Below, one piece after another: positions 53,537-62,707 of a stretch of DNA of 64,000 nucleotides (the stretch's first letter is position 1; every line of letters begins with the position of its first letter). Origin of the DNA: Colwellia sp. (GTDB lineage: Bacteria > Pseudomonadota > Gammaproteobacteria > Enterobacterales > Alteromonadaceae); contig JAPYOP010000003.1 in assembly GCA_029938115.1 (NCBI GenBank), positions 1 through 64,000 of the forward strand. Direction: 5' to 3'. The translations under genes were made by a program, and so were the position numbers. The notes under the pieces are model-generated. The model was not told the DNA's origin. It saw only the letters and a program-made list of their open reading frames with translations, and searched no databases.

Positions 53537-53650
53537 AGCCTTACATAATTATTTGTAGCTCGATAACCGTATTGTACATAATAGGCTTGCGTACATTATG
53601 CGAATTTACACATGAAATGCCCCCTATAAATAAAAAAAGAAGATCAATTT

Positions 53651-54790
53651 ATGGGTTTTATAAAAGAGAAAAAAATGAGAAAAACTTTTGCCACTAGAGA
53701 TGTAGTTTTATTGTTGTTTGTTATTTGGCTTGGTTTAATCTTTTTTGCCGCATTATCACAAGCATCAAGCTGGCTAACTAGCCATCATTTTGAGATGAAC
53801 TTTTTCTCCCATGTAAAGTTTTTTACCTTGAGAGTCTGGTTGCCTTGGATAGTTTTAACACCCATTGTTTTATATTTAGCGATGCTATTCCCGATTAAAC
53901 CAAATAACTGGCTTAAAGCGCTGTTATTACATGCATTCTTTTTACTTTTACTGTCGCTTTCTTCAGGGTTGTTAATTAGTTTGCACTACCATTTTTTTGC
54001 TGACATGGCGCCAGGTATGGAAACTTATCAGCCTTGGCAACACATAGGACACTTTTTGTTTGGTGATAATCTATTTCTATTTAACACCATTATTTACACC
54101 ATTTTGGTCACCAATATTAATATTAAAAACTTCTCACAAATAGCTAAGCAAAAAGAACTGATTGCGAGCCAGCTAAACCATCAGTTAATAGAATCTCAGT
54201 TGCAAACATTAAAGATGCAAATCAATCCCCATTTTTTATTTAATACATTGAATGTAATTTCTGTTCTGGTAATGAAATCAGAAAAAGAGCAAGCCACAGA
54301 AATGATTAATCGTTTGAGTAGTTTTTTTAGAAACACCCTTGACGATAAAACGCAGCAATGGATACCACTGCAAAAAGAATTGCATCATGTAGAGCAATAC
54401 CTTGGTATAGAGCAGGTTCGGTTTGGCGATAAAATTAGTATTAAAAAAAATTATGATGATGAAGCTATGTTGACGCTAGTACCGGCAATGTTATTGCAGC
54501 CTATAATTGAAAATGCCATGCAACATGGTCTTGAAGAAAAAGAAGGTCAAGGAGAGCTCACCATCAGCTGTACTATTGAAAATGAGTGGTTAATTATCAA
54601 TATTACTGATGATGGTGCAGGTTGTGATTTTGAAGGGCGATACTTCAAAGAAGGTGTTGGTTTAACTAATGTTAAGTCAAGGTTGCAGCAACTCTATGGC
54701 ACGCAGTATGAGTTTTCTATCAATAACAATGACCTTGGTGGTGTGACGGTATTGATGAAATTATCAATAAATATTGGGGAGCAAAAATGA
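53651..54790 (+). CDS. LytS-type sensor histidine kinase
   Basis: The 379-aa protein has four membrane helices (about residues 20-42, 60-82, 93-115 and 135-155), then a His_kinase domain with H194 in QINPHFLFNTLN and an ATPase domain with N-box ENAMQHGLE near 285 and G-box DDGAG. This is the LytS/YehU type, lacking a periplasmic sensor. Its stop overlaps the response-regulator start by 4 bp (ATGA). ATG 53651 has a weak AAGAAGA upstream; ATG 53675 is an alternative. Confidence 0.92.
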   Translation: MGFIKEKKMRKTFATRDVVLLLFVIWLGLIFFAALSQASSWLTSHHFEMNFFSHVKFFTLRVWLPWIVLTPIVLYLAMLFPIKPNNWLKALLLHAFFLLLLSLSSGLLISLHYHFFADMAPGMETYQPWQHIGHFLFGDNLFLFNTIIYTILVTNINIKNFSQIAKQKELIASQLNHQLIESQLQTLKMQINPHFLFNTLNVISVLVMKSEKEQATEMINRLSSFFRNTLDDKTQQWIPLQKELHHVEQYLGIEQVRFGDKISIKKNYDDEAMLTLVPAMLLQPIIENAMQHGLEEKEGQGELTISCTIENEWLIINITDDGAGCDFEGRYFKEGVGLTNVKSRLQQLYGTQYEFSINNNDLGGVTVLMKLSINIGEQK

Positions 54791-55596
54791 CCATTCGCGT
54801 ATTGATTGTTGATGATGAGCCATTAGCTAGAGAGGGCGTTTCTCTTCGTCTTGCAGAAGAAGAAGAAGAAGATATCGACATTGTCGGCGAGTGTGCCAAT
54901 GGCAGTGATGCCATCAGAGCAATACTATCGCTGCAACCTGATTTAGTTTTTCTTGATATAAAAATGCCAAAGGTAAACGGTTTTGATGTGGTTCATGCCG
55001 TAGGTCTTGAACATATGCCGCCAGTGATATTTTTAACGGCCTATGATGAATATGCCATTGAAGCCTTTAATACCCATGCCGTAGATTACCTGTTGAAGCC
55101 GATAGACAATGCTCGTTTTAAAGAAAGTTTGCAGCATGCCCGTGAGCAAATTTTAAAAAATTCTATTGCCGAGCGTAGTGAGCAACTCACCGATTTATTA
55201 ACGCAAACAAAAGGGCTAAGCAAGGTATCACTGCAAAAAAATCAAGGCACAACACAGTTAAGTAATGAACGCTTAGTTATACGCTCAAATGGCCATGTAT
55301 ATTTACTTGAATCAAGTGATATTTACTGGGTTGAAGCAGAAGGAGACTACATTAGTGTGCATACGCCAGAGAAGTCTCATTTGGTACGAGAAACCATGAA
55401 AAATATGGAAGCACGTTTGCACGACCAAGGTTTTCAACGCGTACACCGCTCTAGCATTGTTAATTTATTTTATGTAAGAGAGCTTATAAGTTTGGACAGT
55501 GGCGATTATAAGATTATTTTACGTGATAATACCAGTGTGAAACTTAGTCGGAATTATCGTGATATTTTGTATAAAAGACTCAATGCAACGCCTTAG
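54787..55596 (+). CDS. LytTR-type response regulator
   Basis: The 269-aa protein has a receiver domain (D57 in VFLDIKMP, lysine near 107 in LLKPID) and a C-terminal LytTR DNA-binding domain (about residues 165-268; YWVEAEGDYISVHT, QRVHRSSIVNL, IILRDNTSVKLSRNYRD). It pairs with the LytS kinase by overlap. LytTR proteins bind two ~9-bp direct repeats; none is clear upstream, though the palindrome at 56423 before the adaptor gene is one candidate target. It probably controls the efflux module that starts at 56483. Confidence 0.93.
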   Translation: MTIRVLIVDDEPLAREGVSLRLAEEEEEDIDIVGECANGSDAIRAILSLQPDLVFLDIKMPKVNGFDVVHAVGLEHMPPVIFLTAYDEYAIEAFNTHAVDYLLKPIDNARFKESLQHAREQILKNSIAERSEQLTDLLTQTKGLSKVSLQKNQGTTQLSNERLVIRSNGHVYLLESSDIYWVEAEGDYISVHTPEKSHLVRETMKNMEARLHDQGFQRVHRSSIVNLFYVRELISLDSGDYKIILRDNTSVKLSRNYRDILYKRLNATP

Positions 55597-55696
55597 TTTT
55601 TTAGCCGTAATTTGCTGCGTATTCTCATTATCAATATAAACATCACCAGCATTATTGGTTTCAATATTAGCATCAACATAAATACTAAAGGTCAAC

Positions 55697-56269
55697 ATGA
55701 ACAAACATTTTAAGACAATCATCTTGTTACTCACCCTAATTTCTTCTAACAGTCAAAGCTTAGTGACAACAATCCCACCAGCTAAAAGCAGTGCAGTCAA
55801 AGATGAATCTTCTCAAAACTCGGCGGTTTTGTTGTCTGAAATTAGAAATTACAGACAACTATCACCCGTGTTTTCCAGTGCAGGCATGCCGAAGCTAAAT
55901 GAGCTAACTTCCTTAAAACTAAATGGTTTTCAACATATCATCAATCTTATTCCCGGTAACTTTGATGATGAACAGGAAAAAAGTATTGCGTTAAACATGT
56001 CTTTTGAGCAAATTGAGGTGGATTGGCATGAGCCGAAACTGGCCGATTTTCAACAATTTGTTGAGTTAATAAAAACATATCAGCAAGAAAAAGTGTTAGT
56101 GCATTGTCGTTTAAATTATCGAGCATCAGCCTTTGCTTACCTTTATCAAACTACACAGTTGGGCGTTGATGAATCAACAGCTAGACAAGAGATGCACTCT
56201 GTATGGCAACCAGAAGGAACATGGTTGGAATTTATCAACACGGTTAAGCATCATTATCAAGGTAAGTGA
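55697..56269 (+). CDS. Secreted protein-tyrosine-phosphatase-like protein with altered P-loop
   Basis: The 190-aa protein has a signal peptide (residues 1-20) and a fold pattern of the dual-specificity/DUF442-like phosphatases (VFSSAGMPKLNELTSLKLNGFQHIINL, in parts). The active-site loop reads HCRLNYRAS with C137. In normal members it is HCxxGxxRS (arginine at C+6); here arginines are at C+1 and C+5 and alanine at C+6. The phosphatase activity is therefore uncertain. A similar HCxxNxRxSAF loop is, as far as I recall, shared by a family in marine gammaproteobacteria. It follows the LytTR gene on the same strand. Confidence 0.75.
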   Translation: MNKHFKTIILLLTLISSNSQSLVTTIPPAKSSAVKDESSQNSAVLLSEIRNYRQLSPVFSSAGMPKLNELTSLKLNGFQHIINLIPGNFDDEQEKSIALNMSFEQIEVDWHEPKLADFQQFVELIKTYQQEKVLVHCRLNYRASAFAYLYQTTQLGVDESTARQEMHSVWQPEGTWLEFINTVKHHYQGK

Positions 56270-56298
56270 TCTATTAATTTTAGGTCACTTTTGTTAAT

Positions 56299-56331
56299 GA
56301 TAAGTCATCGATATTATTTTGATGATTTATC
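56299..56331 (+). terminator. Long hairpin after the phosphatase-like gene
   Basis: GATAAGTCATC (56299-56309) pairs with GATGATTTATC (56321-56331), one G-T pair, across an 11-nt loop. It ends about 60 bp after the stop and a short C/T tract follows. It is probably a terminator separating the phosphatase from the adaptor gene. The remaining gap to 56411 has no gene. Confidence 0.5.
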
Positions 56332-56411
56332 ATCCCTACTTTTGTCGTTGAAAACTGCAACTCATCCACAACATGCTGAAGCTCACCGATTGCCTCTGAA
56401 AACACAATAGA

Positions 56412-56479
56412 ACACCGTTAAAGTTACCTTATCTATAAAGTAACAGTGGTCGATACAAGCAATATCGATTAAACGGTGT
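56412..56479 (+). promoter_or_regulatory. Structured leader (nested inverted repeats, three-way junction) before adaptor gene
   Basis: ACACCGTT (56412-56419) pairs with AACGGTGT (56472-56479). Enclosed are a 22-nt near-palindrome with GTTAC (56423-56427) against GTAAC (56440-56444), and a hairpin CGATA (56451-56455) against TATCG (56463-56467). The whole would fold as a three-way junction. The outer 3' strand ends 3 nt before the ATG at 56483 and would bury the ribosome site. At DNA level the 22-bp palindrome could instead be an operator. No known riboswitch class is recognised. Confidence 0.55.
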
Positions 56480-56482
56480 CTT

Positions 56483-57742
56483 ATGCAAACCATTTTAGAA
56501 TCTCAACAAGATGATGATAAATCGATAAAATTCTATGCTCTCTCTTTTTTGGCGGCAGTTACATTACTTTCTCTTATTAGTGCTTTTTTTTGGTCTAGTG
56601 ATGAAAACTCAGCGGCAGAGCTTTCCCTTGAAGAAATAATAATTGCTACGGTTAAATCAGGCAGCTTAGTTCAAGATGTCAGAGCTCCGGGGAATCTTAT
56701 CTCTAATCATAGGCAGTGGTTATCGGCTAGAGTCAGTGCCAAAGTCATTAAACGTGAACTTGAGCCCGGTGCAATAGTTACCCCTGAAAGTATTATTCTT
56801 CGTTTATCTTCTCCTGAATTATTACAGCAATATGAGCGCGTAAAAATTGATTATAAAGTGGCACAAGCTCAGCTTAAAGCGTTAAAGGAAACACACATAA
56901 CCGCAAAGCAAAAAAAACATGCTGATGTCCAACTCTTGGAAATTGAAAAGCAACAAGCAATAGAAGATGCTGCAGTAAAGAAACTCCTTCGAGTGAAAAA
57001 AATCATTCCAACATATCAGTATAACGAAGCAATTCTTCGGGAGAAAAAACTGACCTTAGAGTTAGAAATAGCCATCTTTGAATTAAAACAATTGCCTAGA
57101 TTACAAGCCAGTTTACTCAATGTTGAGTTGGCTAAAGTAGAGCAGCAATTACTACAAGTTTCTTTATTAGAACAACAAGTTGAATTGTTGAATGTACGGG
57201 CAGAAATTCATGGTGTTTTACAAAGTATCTCTGTTGAAGAAGGCCAAGAAATATCGCAAGGAACAGCATTAGCACGCGTGGCAGACCAAACGAGTTTAAA
57301 AGCGCAACTACGTGTGCAAGAAAGCCAAGCGAAAGATATTCAAATAGGCCAACGAGTAGAAATTGATACGCGTCGAAGCAAAATTAGCGGTGTGGTTTCT
57401 CGTATAGACCCCGCCGTAGTTAATGGCACAGTAACTGTTGATGTTGAACTAGCCAAAGAACTGCCTAGTGAAGTGCGACCTGATTTAAGGGTTAATGGCA
57501 TTATTGAAGTGACACGTTTAGACAACGTACTGTTAGTTGATAAACCAGCGCATTGGAAAAATAGCAAAACCGCCTACTTTTATAAGATTGCCGATGATTC
57601 AACCGCTTTTAAAACTAAAGTGGCCATTGGGGCAACTTCAACCAACTCGATACAGCTGCTTAGTGGTCTCAATAATGGCGATAAAGTCATTATGTCTGAT
57701 ACCTCAGCATTACAAAAACATTCAACCATAACACTCTACTAG
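56483..57742 (+). CDS. HlyD/MFP-type periplasmic adaptor (second efflux module)
   Basis: The 419-aa protein is paralogous to the adaptor at 41701. A single membrane anchor (about residues 17-36) is followed by VQDVRAPGNLISNHRQWLSA, a lipoyl half, a long coiled-coil hairpin (about 110-225), AEIHGVLQSISVEEGQEISQG and a barrel domain with RVEIDTRRSKISGVVSRIDP (in parts). It has no good ribosome site; the start lies 3 nt after a stem that would cover it. ATPase and permease genes follow. It should connect the permease to an outer-membrane exit duct not encoded here. Confidence 0.9.
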   Translation: MQTILESQQDDDKSIKFYALSFLAAVTLLSLISAFFWSSDENSAAELSLEEIIIATVKSGSLVQDVRAPGNLISNHRQWLSARVSAKVIKRELEPGAIVTPESIILRLSSPELLQQYERVKIDYKVAQAQLKALKETHITAKQKKHADVQLLEIEKQQAIEDAAVKKLLRVKKIIPTYQYNEAILREKKLTLELEIAIFELKQLPRLQASLLNVELAKVEQQLLQVSLLEQQVELLNVRAEIHGVLQSISVEEGQEISQGTALARVADQTSLKAQLRVQESQAKDIQIGQRVEIDTRRSKISGVVSRIDPAVVNGTVTVDVELAKELPSEVRPDLRVNGIIEVTRLDNVLLVDKPAHWKNSKTAYFYKIADDSTAFKTKVAIGATSTNSIQLLSGLNNGDKVIMSDTSALQKHSTITLY

Positions 57743-57833
57743 CATGTTGACGGAAGTTATCTATTGGCACGATATCAACCTGTCTTGTTAACTCACTATT
57801 GCTAACCAAAAAATAATAGAAGGTAAATATTCC

Positions 57834-58598
57834 ATGTCTAATTCAAAAACACTGATTAACATTAATAATCTCAGCAAAATATATCATACAGATGGCACTC
57901 AAACTCATGCCTTAAAAGCAATCTCTTTAACTATTAGTCAAGGGGATTATGTCACGATACAAGGGCCATCTGGCGGTGGTAAATCAACCTTGCTTTCCAT
58001 TATTGGTCTACTGGATAAAGCAACGAGCGGTGAGTATAAAATTAGCGATGTGTCGGTGGCTAAACTATCTCAGTCGCAGATGGCAAAAGTAAGAAATAAA
58101 GAAATAGGTTTTATCTTCCAAGATTTTAACTTAATTGGAGACATGACAGTAAGCCAAAATGTTGAACTGCCGCTTATTTATCGTGGTGTGAAGAAAAGCG
58201 CAAGAAAAGCCAAAGTTGATGAAGTACTTGCACGAGTCAATATGACCGAGCGAGCGCACCATTTACCGAATCAGTTATCAGGCGGACAACAACAACGTGT
58301 GGCAGTTGCACGCGCGCTAGTCGGTAATCCAACATTATTGCTGGCGGATGAACCGACCGGTAATTTAGATTCAGTTAATGGCGATTCGGTCATGCAGTTG
58401 TTATCTGAACTTAATGAACAAGGCGTTACTATTTGCATGGTAACTCATGACAGCCGTTATGCTCATTTTTCTAACAGAACTATTAATTTATTTGATGGCG
58501 AAATTGTTAGTCATTCTAGCGGTGTTACACCAGATGACGCCAAGTCAGTTCAAGAGCATGTAAAAATCGTTGCAAGTCAAATTGCAGTTGAGGCTTAA
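57834..58598 (+). CDS. MacB/LolD-type ABC transporter ATPase (second module)
   Basis: The 254-aa ATPase has Walker A GPSGGGKST near residue 44, Q-loop FIFQDFNL, signature LSGGQQQR near 147 and Walker B LLLADEPTGNLD near 167, then VTHDSRYA. It is paralogous to the ATPase at 42962, with a longer C-terminal tail. AGAAGGT precedes the ATG. It lies 91 bp after the adaptor and 2 bp before the permease. It probably powers export with the permease that follows. Confidence 0.94.
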   Translation: MSNSKTLININNLSKIYHTDGTQTHALKAISLTISQGDYVTIQGPSGGGKSTLLSIIGLLDKATSGEYKISDVSVAKLSQSQMAKVRNKEIGFIFQDFNLIGDMTVSQNVELPLIYRGVKKSARKAKVDEVLARVNMTERAHHLPNQLSGGQQQRVAVARALVGNPTLLLADEPTGNLDSVNGDSVMQLLSELNEQGVTICMVTHDSRYAHFSNRTINLFDGEIVSHSSGVTPDDAKSVQEHVKIVASQIAVEA

Positions 58599-58600
58599 TC

Positions 58601-61108
58601 ATGTCAAAAACAACTGTTTCTTCTAACATAAATGATGTTGATAAAGTTCAGCATAACTTTATAGAAAATGTTGCTATAGATATTAGTTACGCGTTTTCTC
58701 GGTTCATTTCGCAACCGATGACCACCTTAATTATAGTGCTGACCCTTGCGTTGAGTATTGGTGCAACTACGGCGATATTTTCAGTGGTCAATGGACTCTT
58801 GTTTCAAGCTACGCCGTTTAAAGACAGTGACAAGCTTGTTATTTTACAGCAGCAAGATTTATCAAGGCAGCAAAATTATGGTTTCTCTGCTACTGAAATA
58901 ATTGATTTTTCTGCACAGTCACAAACGTTTGAGGAAATGTCTGAATACCACAATATGACCTTTACCATGTATGGTAATGGCGATCCGGTCAGAGTGAGGA
59001 CGGGCGTTGTTTCATCTAACTTTTTTAATATGTTAAATCTTACCCCGATACACGGAAGAGTCTTTACCGAAAGCGAAGACGATATTGGCGCTGAACCGTT
59101 GGTGGTATTAACTTACGAGTTTTGGCAAAAAGAATTTAACGGTAAGACCGACATTATTGATCAAAGTGTAGAGTTTAATAATCGTAGCCACAAAATTATT
59201 GGTGTTTTGCCCCATTTCCCCCAATTCCCTGATGTTAATGATGTTTATATGGCTATTCCATCTTGCCCATGGCGCAGTAGTGAAAATGCATTATCAAACA
59301 GAGGGATGCGAATGATGTCTGGTTTTGCCAGAATAAAAGAAAATTATAGCCTAGCTGATGTAAACACCGATGTGGCAAATATCGCTAAACAATTAGGTGG
59401 TACATACCCTGAAGCCTATGCAGAAAATGCTAATGTCAGTGCCTCGGCTTTATCATTACATGATGAGTTGGTAAGAAGTAGTCGACCTTATTTATACACC
59501 TTATTAGCAACTACATTACTTTTGTTTTTAATCGCAGTTGCTAACGTGACTAACTTAACTTTATCACAACATGCTAAGCGAAAACGTGAATTTGCAGTAC
59601 GTTCATCACTTGGGGCAAGCAAAGCAAGGTTAGCGCAATTATTGCTAACAGAGAGCATTTTACTCTCTCTTTTTGGTGGTTTGATCGGTTTGCTTTTCGC
59701 CTTTTTAGGGCTAGGTTTCCTAAAAGATTTAGCGAGTAACTTTAGCTCACTTGCCAGTGAAATTAGCATTGATAGTACGGTTATGCTTTTTGCTTTATTT
59801 ATTTCTACCTTTTCTGGAATCATCGCGGGCATAGTGCCAAGTTTTGGTAAAATTGATTTAGTGAGCTCGTTAAAAGAAGGCGGTAAATCATCATATTCTA
59901 CCGACCATGGTTTTTTAAGGAATACATTGCTAGTTGGTCAGTTTGCGTTGTCATTAACCTTACTTATCGCCGCAGGGTTAACCATTAAAAGCTTGAATAA
60001 TTTGCAAAGTGTCGATGTTGGCTTTAGTGCTAAGCATGTGGAAATTTCACAAGTTGATTTAAACTGGACTGTTTATAATAACGCTCAACAGCGATGGCAG
60101 ATATCACAGCAAATATTGCAAGAAGTTCGTAAACTGCCTAATGTAACTTCATCAGCGCTGAGTATGACTTATCCTAACGATACGGTTGGCGTTAATTATA
60201 ATAAAGTACGTCAAGCAGTACAGTTAGATGATAGAGACTTTAATGCTGATGATAGGCTCCCCGAGACTTTTATTCGTCCAATAACTGATGGCTATTTTGA
60301 CTTGCTTGAAAGTAACCTACTGATGGGAAGGGATTTTACTGCGGATGATGACGATAACGGCGCTTTAGTCGCTATTATTAATAAAAAGTTGGCAAACCAA
60401 TGGTGGCCTAATGAATCAGCCATTAATCACAATATTTCATTCGATCAAGGGCAAACTTGGCTAACTATTGTTGGCGTTGTTGAAAATATTCGAGAAGGCG
60501 GAGCCGCAGTTGAATCTAGCTTTCAAATTTATCGACCTATGGCACAAGCAAGCGCTGCTCATATTGCAATATTAGCAAAGTATGAGGGCAGTCAAGCAAG
60601 TAACTTCACAGCAACATTTACTCAGGATATCAAAGATATTGTTGCACGATTAGATAGTCGACAACCTTTATCTAAATTTGAAACCTTGCAAAAAGCCGCA
60701 GATAACTCCGTAGCCCTACAGCGATTCTTAGCGCAACTATTAACAATGTTTTCTGTTATTGCTCTAGTTATCACTATTAGTGGTGTCAGTGGTGTGATGG
60801 GTTATATGGTAAATCTTAGAACGCGTGAAATAGGTATCAGAATGGCCATTGGTGCAGATAAAGCGAAAGTGCTACTTTTAATACTTTCATACGGTATTAA
60901 ATTAACCTTTATTGGTTTAGTTGTCGGTATCACAGGCGCCTATTTTAGTGGCAATTGGTTAGCGAGTCAGTTGTTTGGTATTAATGGTTTTGATGCAATA
61001 ATTTATGGCAGTGCATTAATGAGTTTATTATTTATTTCCATTGCGGCTTGTTTCATACCTGCATGGCGAGCTAGCTCAATTCCGCCCATGGTAGCATTAA
61101 AGCAATAA
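58601..61108 (+). CDS. FtsX/MacB-type ABC permease (second module)
   Basis: The 835-aa permease has the same duplicated layout as the one at 43666: helix (about residues 38-62), MacB_PCD periplasmic domain, three helices (about 300-420), a helix (about 445-465), second periplasmic domain and three helices (about 715-830). NLRTREIGIRMAIGADKAKVL before the last helices is typical of MacB/FtsX proteins. The N-terminal ~35 residues are extra and cytoplasmic. It forms one operon with the preceding ATPase. Confidence 0.92.
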   Translation: MSKTTVSSNINDVDKVQHNFIENVAIDISYAFSRFISQPMTTLIIVLTLALSIGATTAIFSVVNGLLFQATPFKDSDKLVILQQQDLSRQQNYGFSATEIIDFSAQSQTFEEMSEYHNMTFTMYGNGDPVRVRTGVVSSNFFNMLNLTPIHGRVFTESEDDIGAEPLVVLTYEFWQKEFNGKTDIIDQSVEFNNRSHKIIGVLPHFPQFPDVNDVYMAIPSCPWRSSENALSNRGMRMMSGFARIKENYSLADVNTDVANIAKQLGGTYPEAYAENANVSASALSLHDELVRSSRPYLYTLLATTLLLFLIAVANVTNLTLSQHAKRKREFAVRSSLGASKARLAQLLLTESILLSLFGGLIGLLFAFLGLGFLKDLASNFSSLASEISIDSTVMLFALFISTFSGIIAGIVPSFGKIDLVSSLKEGGKSSYSTDHGFLRNTLLVGQFALSLTLLIAAGLTIKSLNNLQSVDVGFSAKHVEISQVDLNWTVYNNAQQRWQISQQILQEVRKLPNVTSSALSMTYPNDTVGVNYNKVRQAVQLDDRDFNADDRLPETFIRPITDGYFDLLESNLLMGRDFTADDDDNGALVAIINKKLANQWWPNESAINHNISFDQGQTWLTIVGVVENIREGGAAVESSFQIYRPMAQASAAHIAILAKYEGSQASNFTATFTQDIKDIVARLDSRQPLSKFETLQKAADNSVALQRFLAQLLTMFSVIALVITISGVSGVMGYMVNLRTREIGIRMAIGADKAKVLLLILSYGIKLTFIGLVVGITGAYFSGNWLASQLFGINGFDAIIYGSALMSLLFISIAACFIPAWRASSIPPMVALKQ

Positions 61109-61306
61109 GCTGAGATCTGCTCGCTGACTACGATAAGCTTATAAAAAAGTAATTGGGTAACCATCGCCTTAGTTAATTTATTTGGCATTGATAAAACGAT
61201 AGTAGCAGCTTGTTTTACAAGTGGTTACTAAAAGTAGATATCAAGTAGTCGGCTGTTTTGATAAAGTGTTAAGAGCTGTTATTTGCAGAGCCTTAAGGAG
61301 ATTAAT

Positions 61307-62350
61307 TTGGAGTACAGTTATTTTACATTGAATGGAGGACAGGTTGGTAATTTAGCTTGTGAACATTGTAATTTTGATCAATTTAACATCAAAGGAAAAA
61401 TTAAATATGCATTTTTGTTTTTAGAATCAATTCCTTTTTTTCCGCTAAAGAAAAAAATCATATTGAGTTGTGTAAAATGTCATAATATTCTAAATAATAG
61501 TTCTATTGATTCAGGTTTATATAAATCAATTAAGAAGAACACATTCAAATTCCACTTCATGTTTCCAATGTATACAGGGCTGTTTTTATCTGTGCTTGCA
61601 TTAGTCTATTGGCAATATGTAAAATACCAAGAAAATCTTCTTACACAAGCGCATATTCAGTCACCACGGAAACATGATTTTTACTTTATTAATTATCATA
61701 AAATCAATAAAAATACTCGACCGAATCAGCACTATCGTTTAGGCAAGGTTGTCAGTGTAAATAATGGATTAGTATCTTTAATTTATGGTGGCTTTACTTA
61801 TACAAAATCATCTTCATTGATCAGAGATGTTCAAGGCGGAATGACATATGATTCAAGGTACTTTAATGCCGATGAACATAGCTTCACTATTGAGCAATTG
61901 CAAAACCTTTATAATGATGATGCTATTTTAGCGGTTAGGCGTCCTATAAATAACAGGCTATATGGCAATGTTGTCATTGATAGCATTTCAATTAATAAAA
62001 GCTACAGAACACTAGCTGAAATGTACAATGATAAAGGTCTTGCTTTTATGACCTACTCACATATTGAATCAAATTTAGATAATGCCTACAAATACTTTAT
62101 AAAATCATCTGAAAATGGCTTTTCAAAAGGGCAAGTTAATTTATCAAAGCTATACTTAGGCGCTGGAGAAATAAATAAAGCACTGTACTGGTTAGATAAA
62201 GCATCTATACAAGGAAACGCGGTAGCTATAAAGCTCTACATTGAAAACTGCAAAACAGTTAATGGCTGTGAAAAATCTATATTTATAAATAAGTTAACAG
62301 AAATTGGTTATGACGTTTCTTCTAATGAGGTTAATTTTAATAAAAAGTAA
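61307..62350 (+). CDS. Uncharacterised membrane protein with zinc ribbon and Sel1/TPR-like repeats
   Basis: The 347-aa protein begins with two CxxC pairs (CEHC near residue 19 and CVKC near 56), a likely zinc ribbon. A membrane helix follows (about 84-103, FPMYTGLFLSVLALVYW), then a middle region and two or three Sel1-like helical repeats (about 240-320; AYKYFIKSSENGFSKGQVNLSKLYL in pieces). I chose the TTG at 61307 because AAGGAG lies 6 nt before it; a TTG at 61283 lacks a site. Its function is unknown. The repeats suggest protein-protein contacts in the periplasm. Confidence 0.75.
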   Translation: MEYSYFTLNGGQVGNLACEHCNFDQFNIKGKIKYAFLFLESIPFFPLKKKIILSCVKCHNILNNSSIDSGLYKSIKKNTFKFHFMFPMYTGLFLSVLALVYWQYVKYQENLLTQAHIQSPRKHDFYFINYHKINKNTRPNQHYRLGKVVSVNNGLVSLIYGGFTYTKSSSLIRDVQGGMTYDSRYFNADEHSFTIEQLQNLYNDDAILAVRRPINNRLYGNVVIDSISINKSYRTLAEMYNDKGLAFMTYSHIESNLDNAYKYFIKSSENGFSKGQVNLSKLYLGAGEINKALYWLDKASIQGNAVAIKLYIENCKTVNGCEKSIFINKLTEIGYDVSSNEVNFNKK

Positions 62351-62370
62351 AATTTACATGGGATATTAAA

Positions 62371-62541
62371 ATGAGATATGCAGAAAAATGGACTAAGGTA
62401 AGCCTTGTAAACTTAGATTTTGAAAAAGTACTAATCTGGTGCAGTGTGAACCTCAAAGGAAATCAATTCATCGATGGTGATAGTATTAAATTTGAGAACA
62501 AAGATGAAGCGATTAAGTTTAAATTAGAATATCAAGAATGA
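62371..62541 (+). CDS. Very small hypothetical protein (56 aa)
   Basis: An ATG at 62371 opens a frame of 56 codons to TGA at 62541: MRYAEKWTKVSLVNLDFEKV at the start and EAIKFKLEYQE at the end. The alternation of charged and hydrophobic residues looks protein-like. It starts 20 bp after the Sel1-like gene. The ribosome site is weak (GGGATA). I do not recognise it. Confidence 0.45.
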   Translation: MRYAEKWTKVSLVNLDFEKVLIWCSVNLKGNQFIDGDSIKFENKDEAIKFKLEYQE

Positions 62542-62707
62542 TGTTTAAGTCACTAACGGGTAACAAAAAACTATAGTTAACTGTCACAGCTTAAAATGAG
62601 GAGGGGTCTCGTTTTGAGTGAGATTTCGCCATAGGGTATCAATTCTAAATAAACTTTCATCTCATAAGTTTCTAGCACGCTTTAGGACATAAATTGAGAT
62701 AGTGATT

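Noticed and set aside
53574-53600. GTACATAAT and GTACATTAT as LytTR-type direct repeats
   Set aside because: The starts are 17 bp apart, not the ~21 bp usual for LytTR sites, and the motif does not match the known consensus.
55519-55734. Minus-strand frame with protein-like stretch GDVYIDNENTQ
   Set aside because: It overlaps the ends of two well-supported plus-strand genes and has no ribosome site; it may be a chance frame or a tiny relic.
56448-56460. GG-N9-GC resembling a sigma-54 promoter before the second adaptor gene
   Set aside because: The spacing is 9 bp instead of the required 10 and the flanking bases do not match TGGCAC/TTGC.
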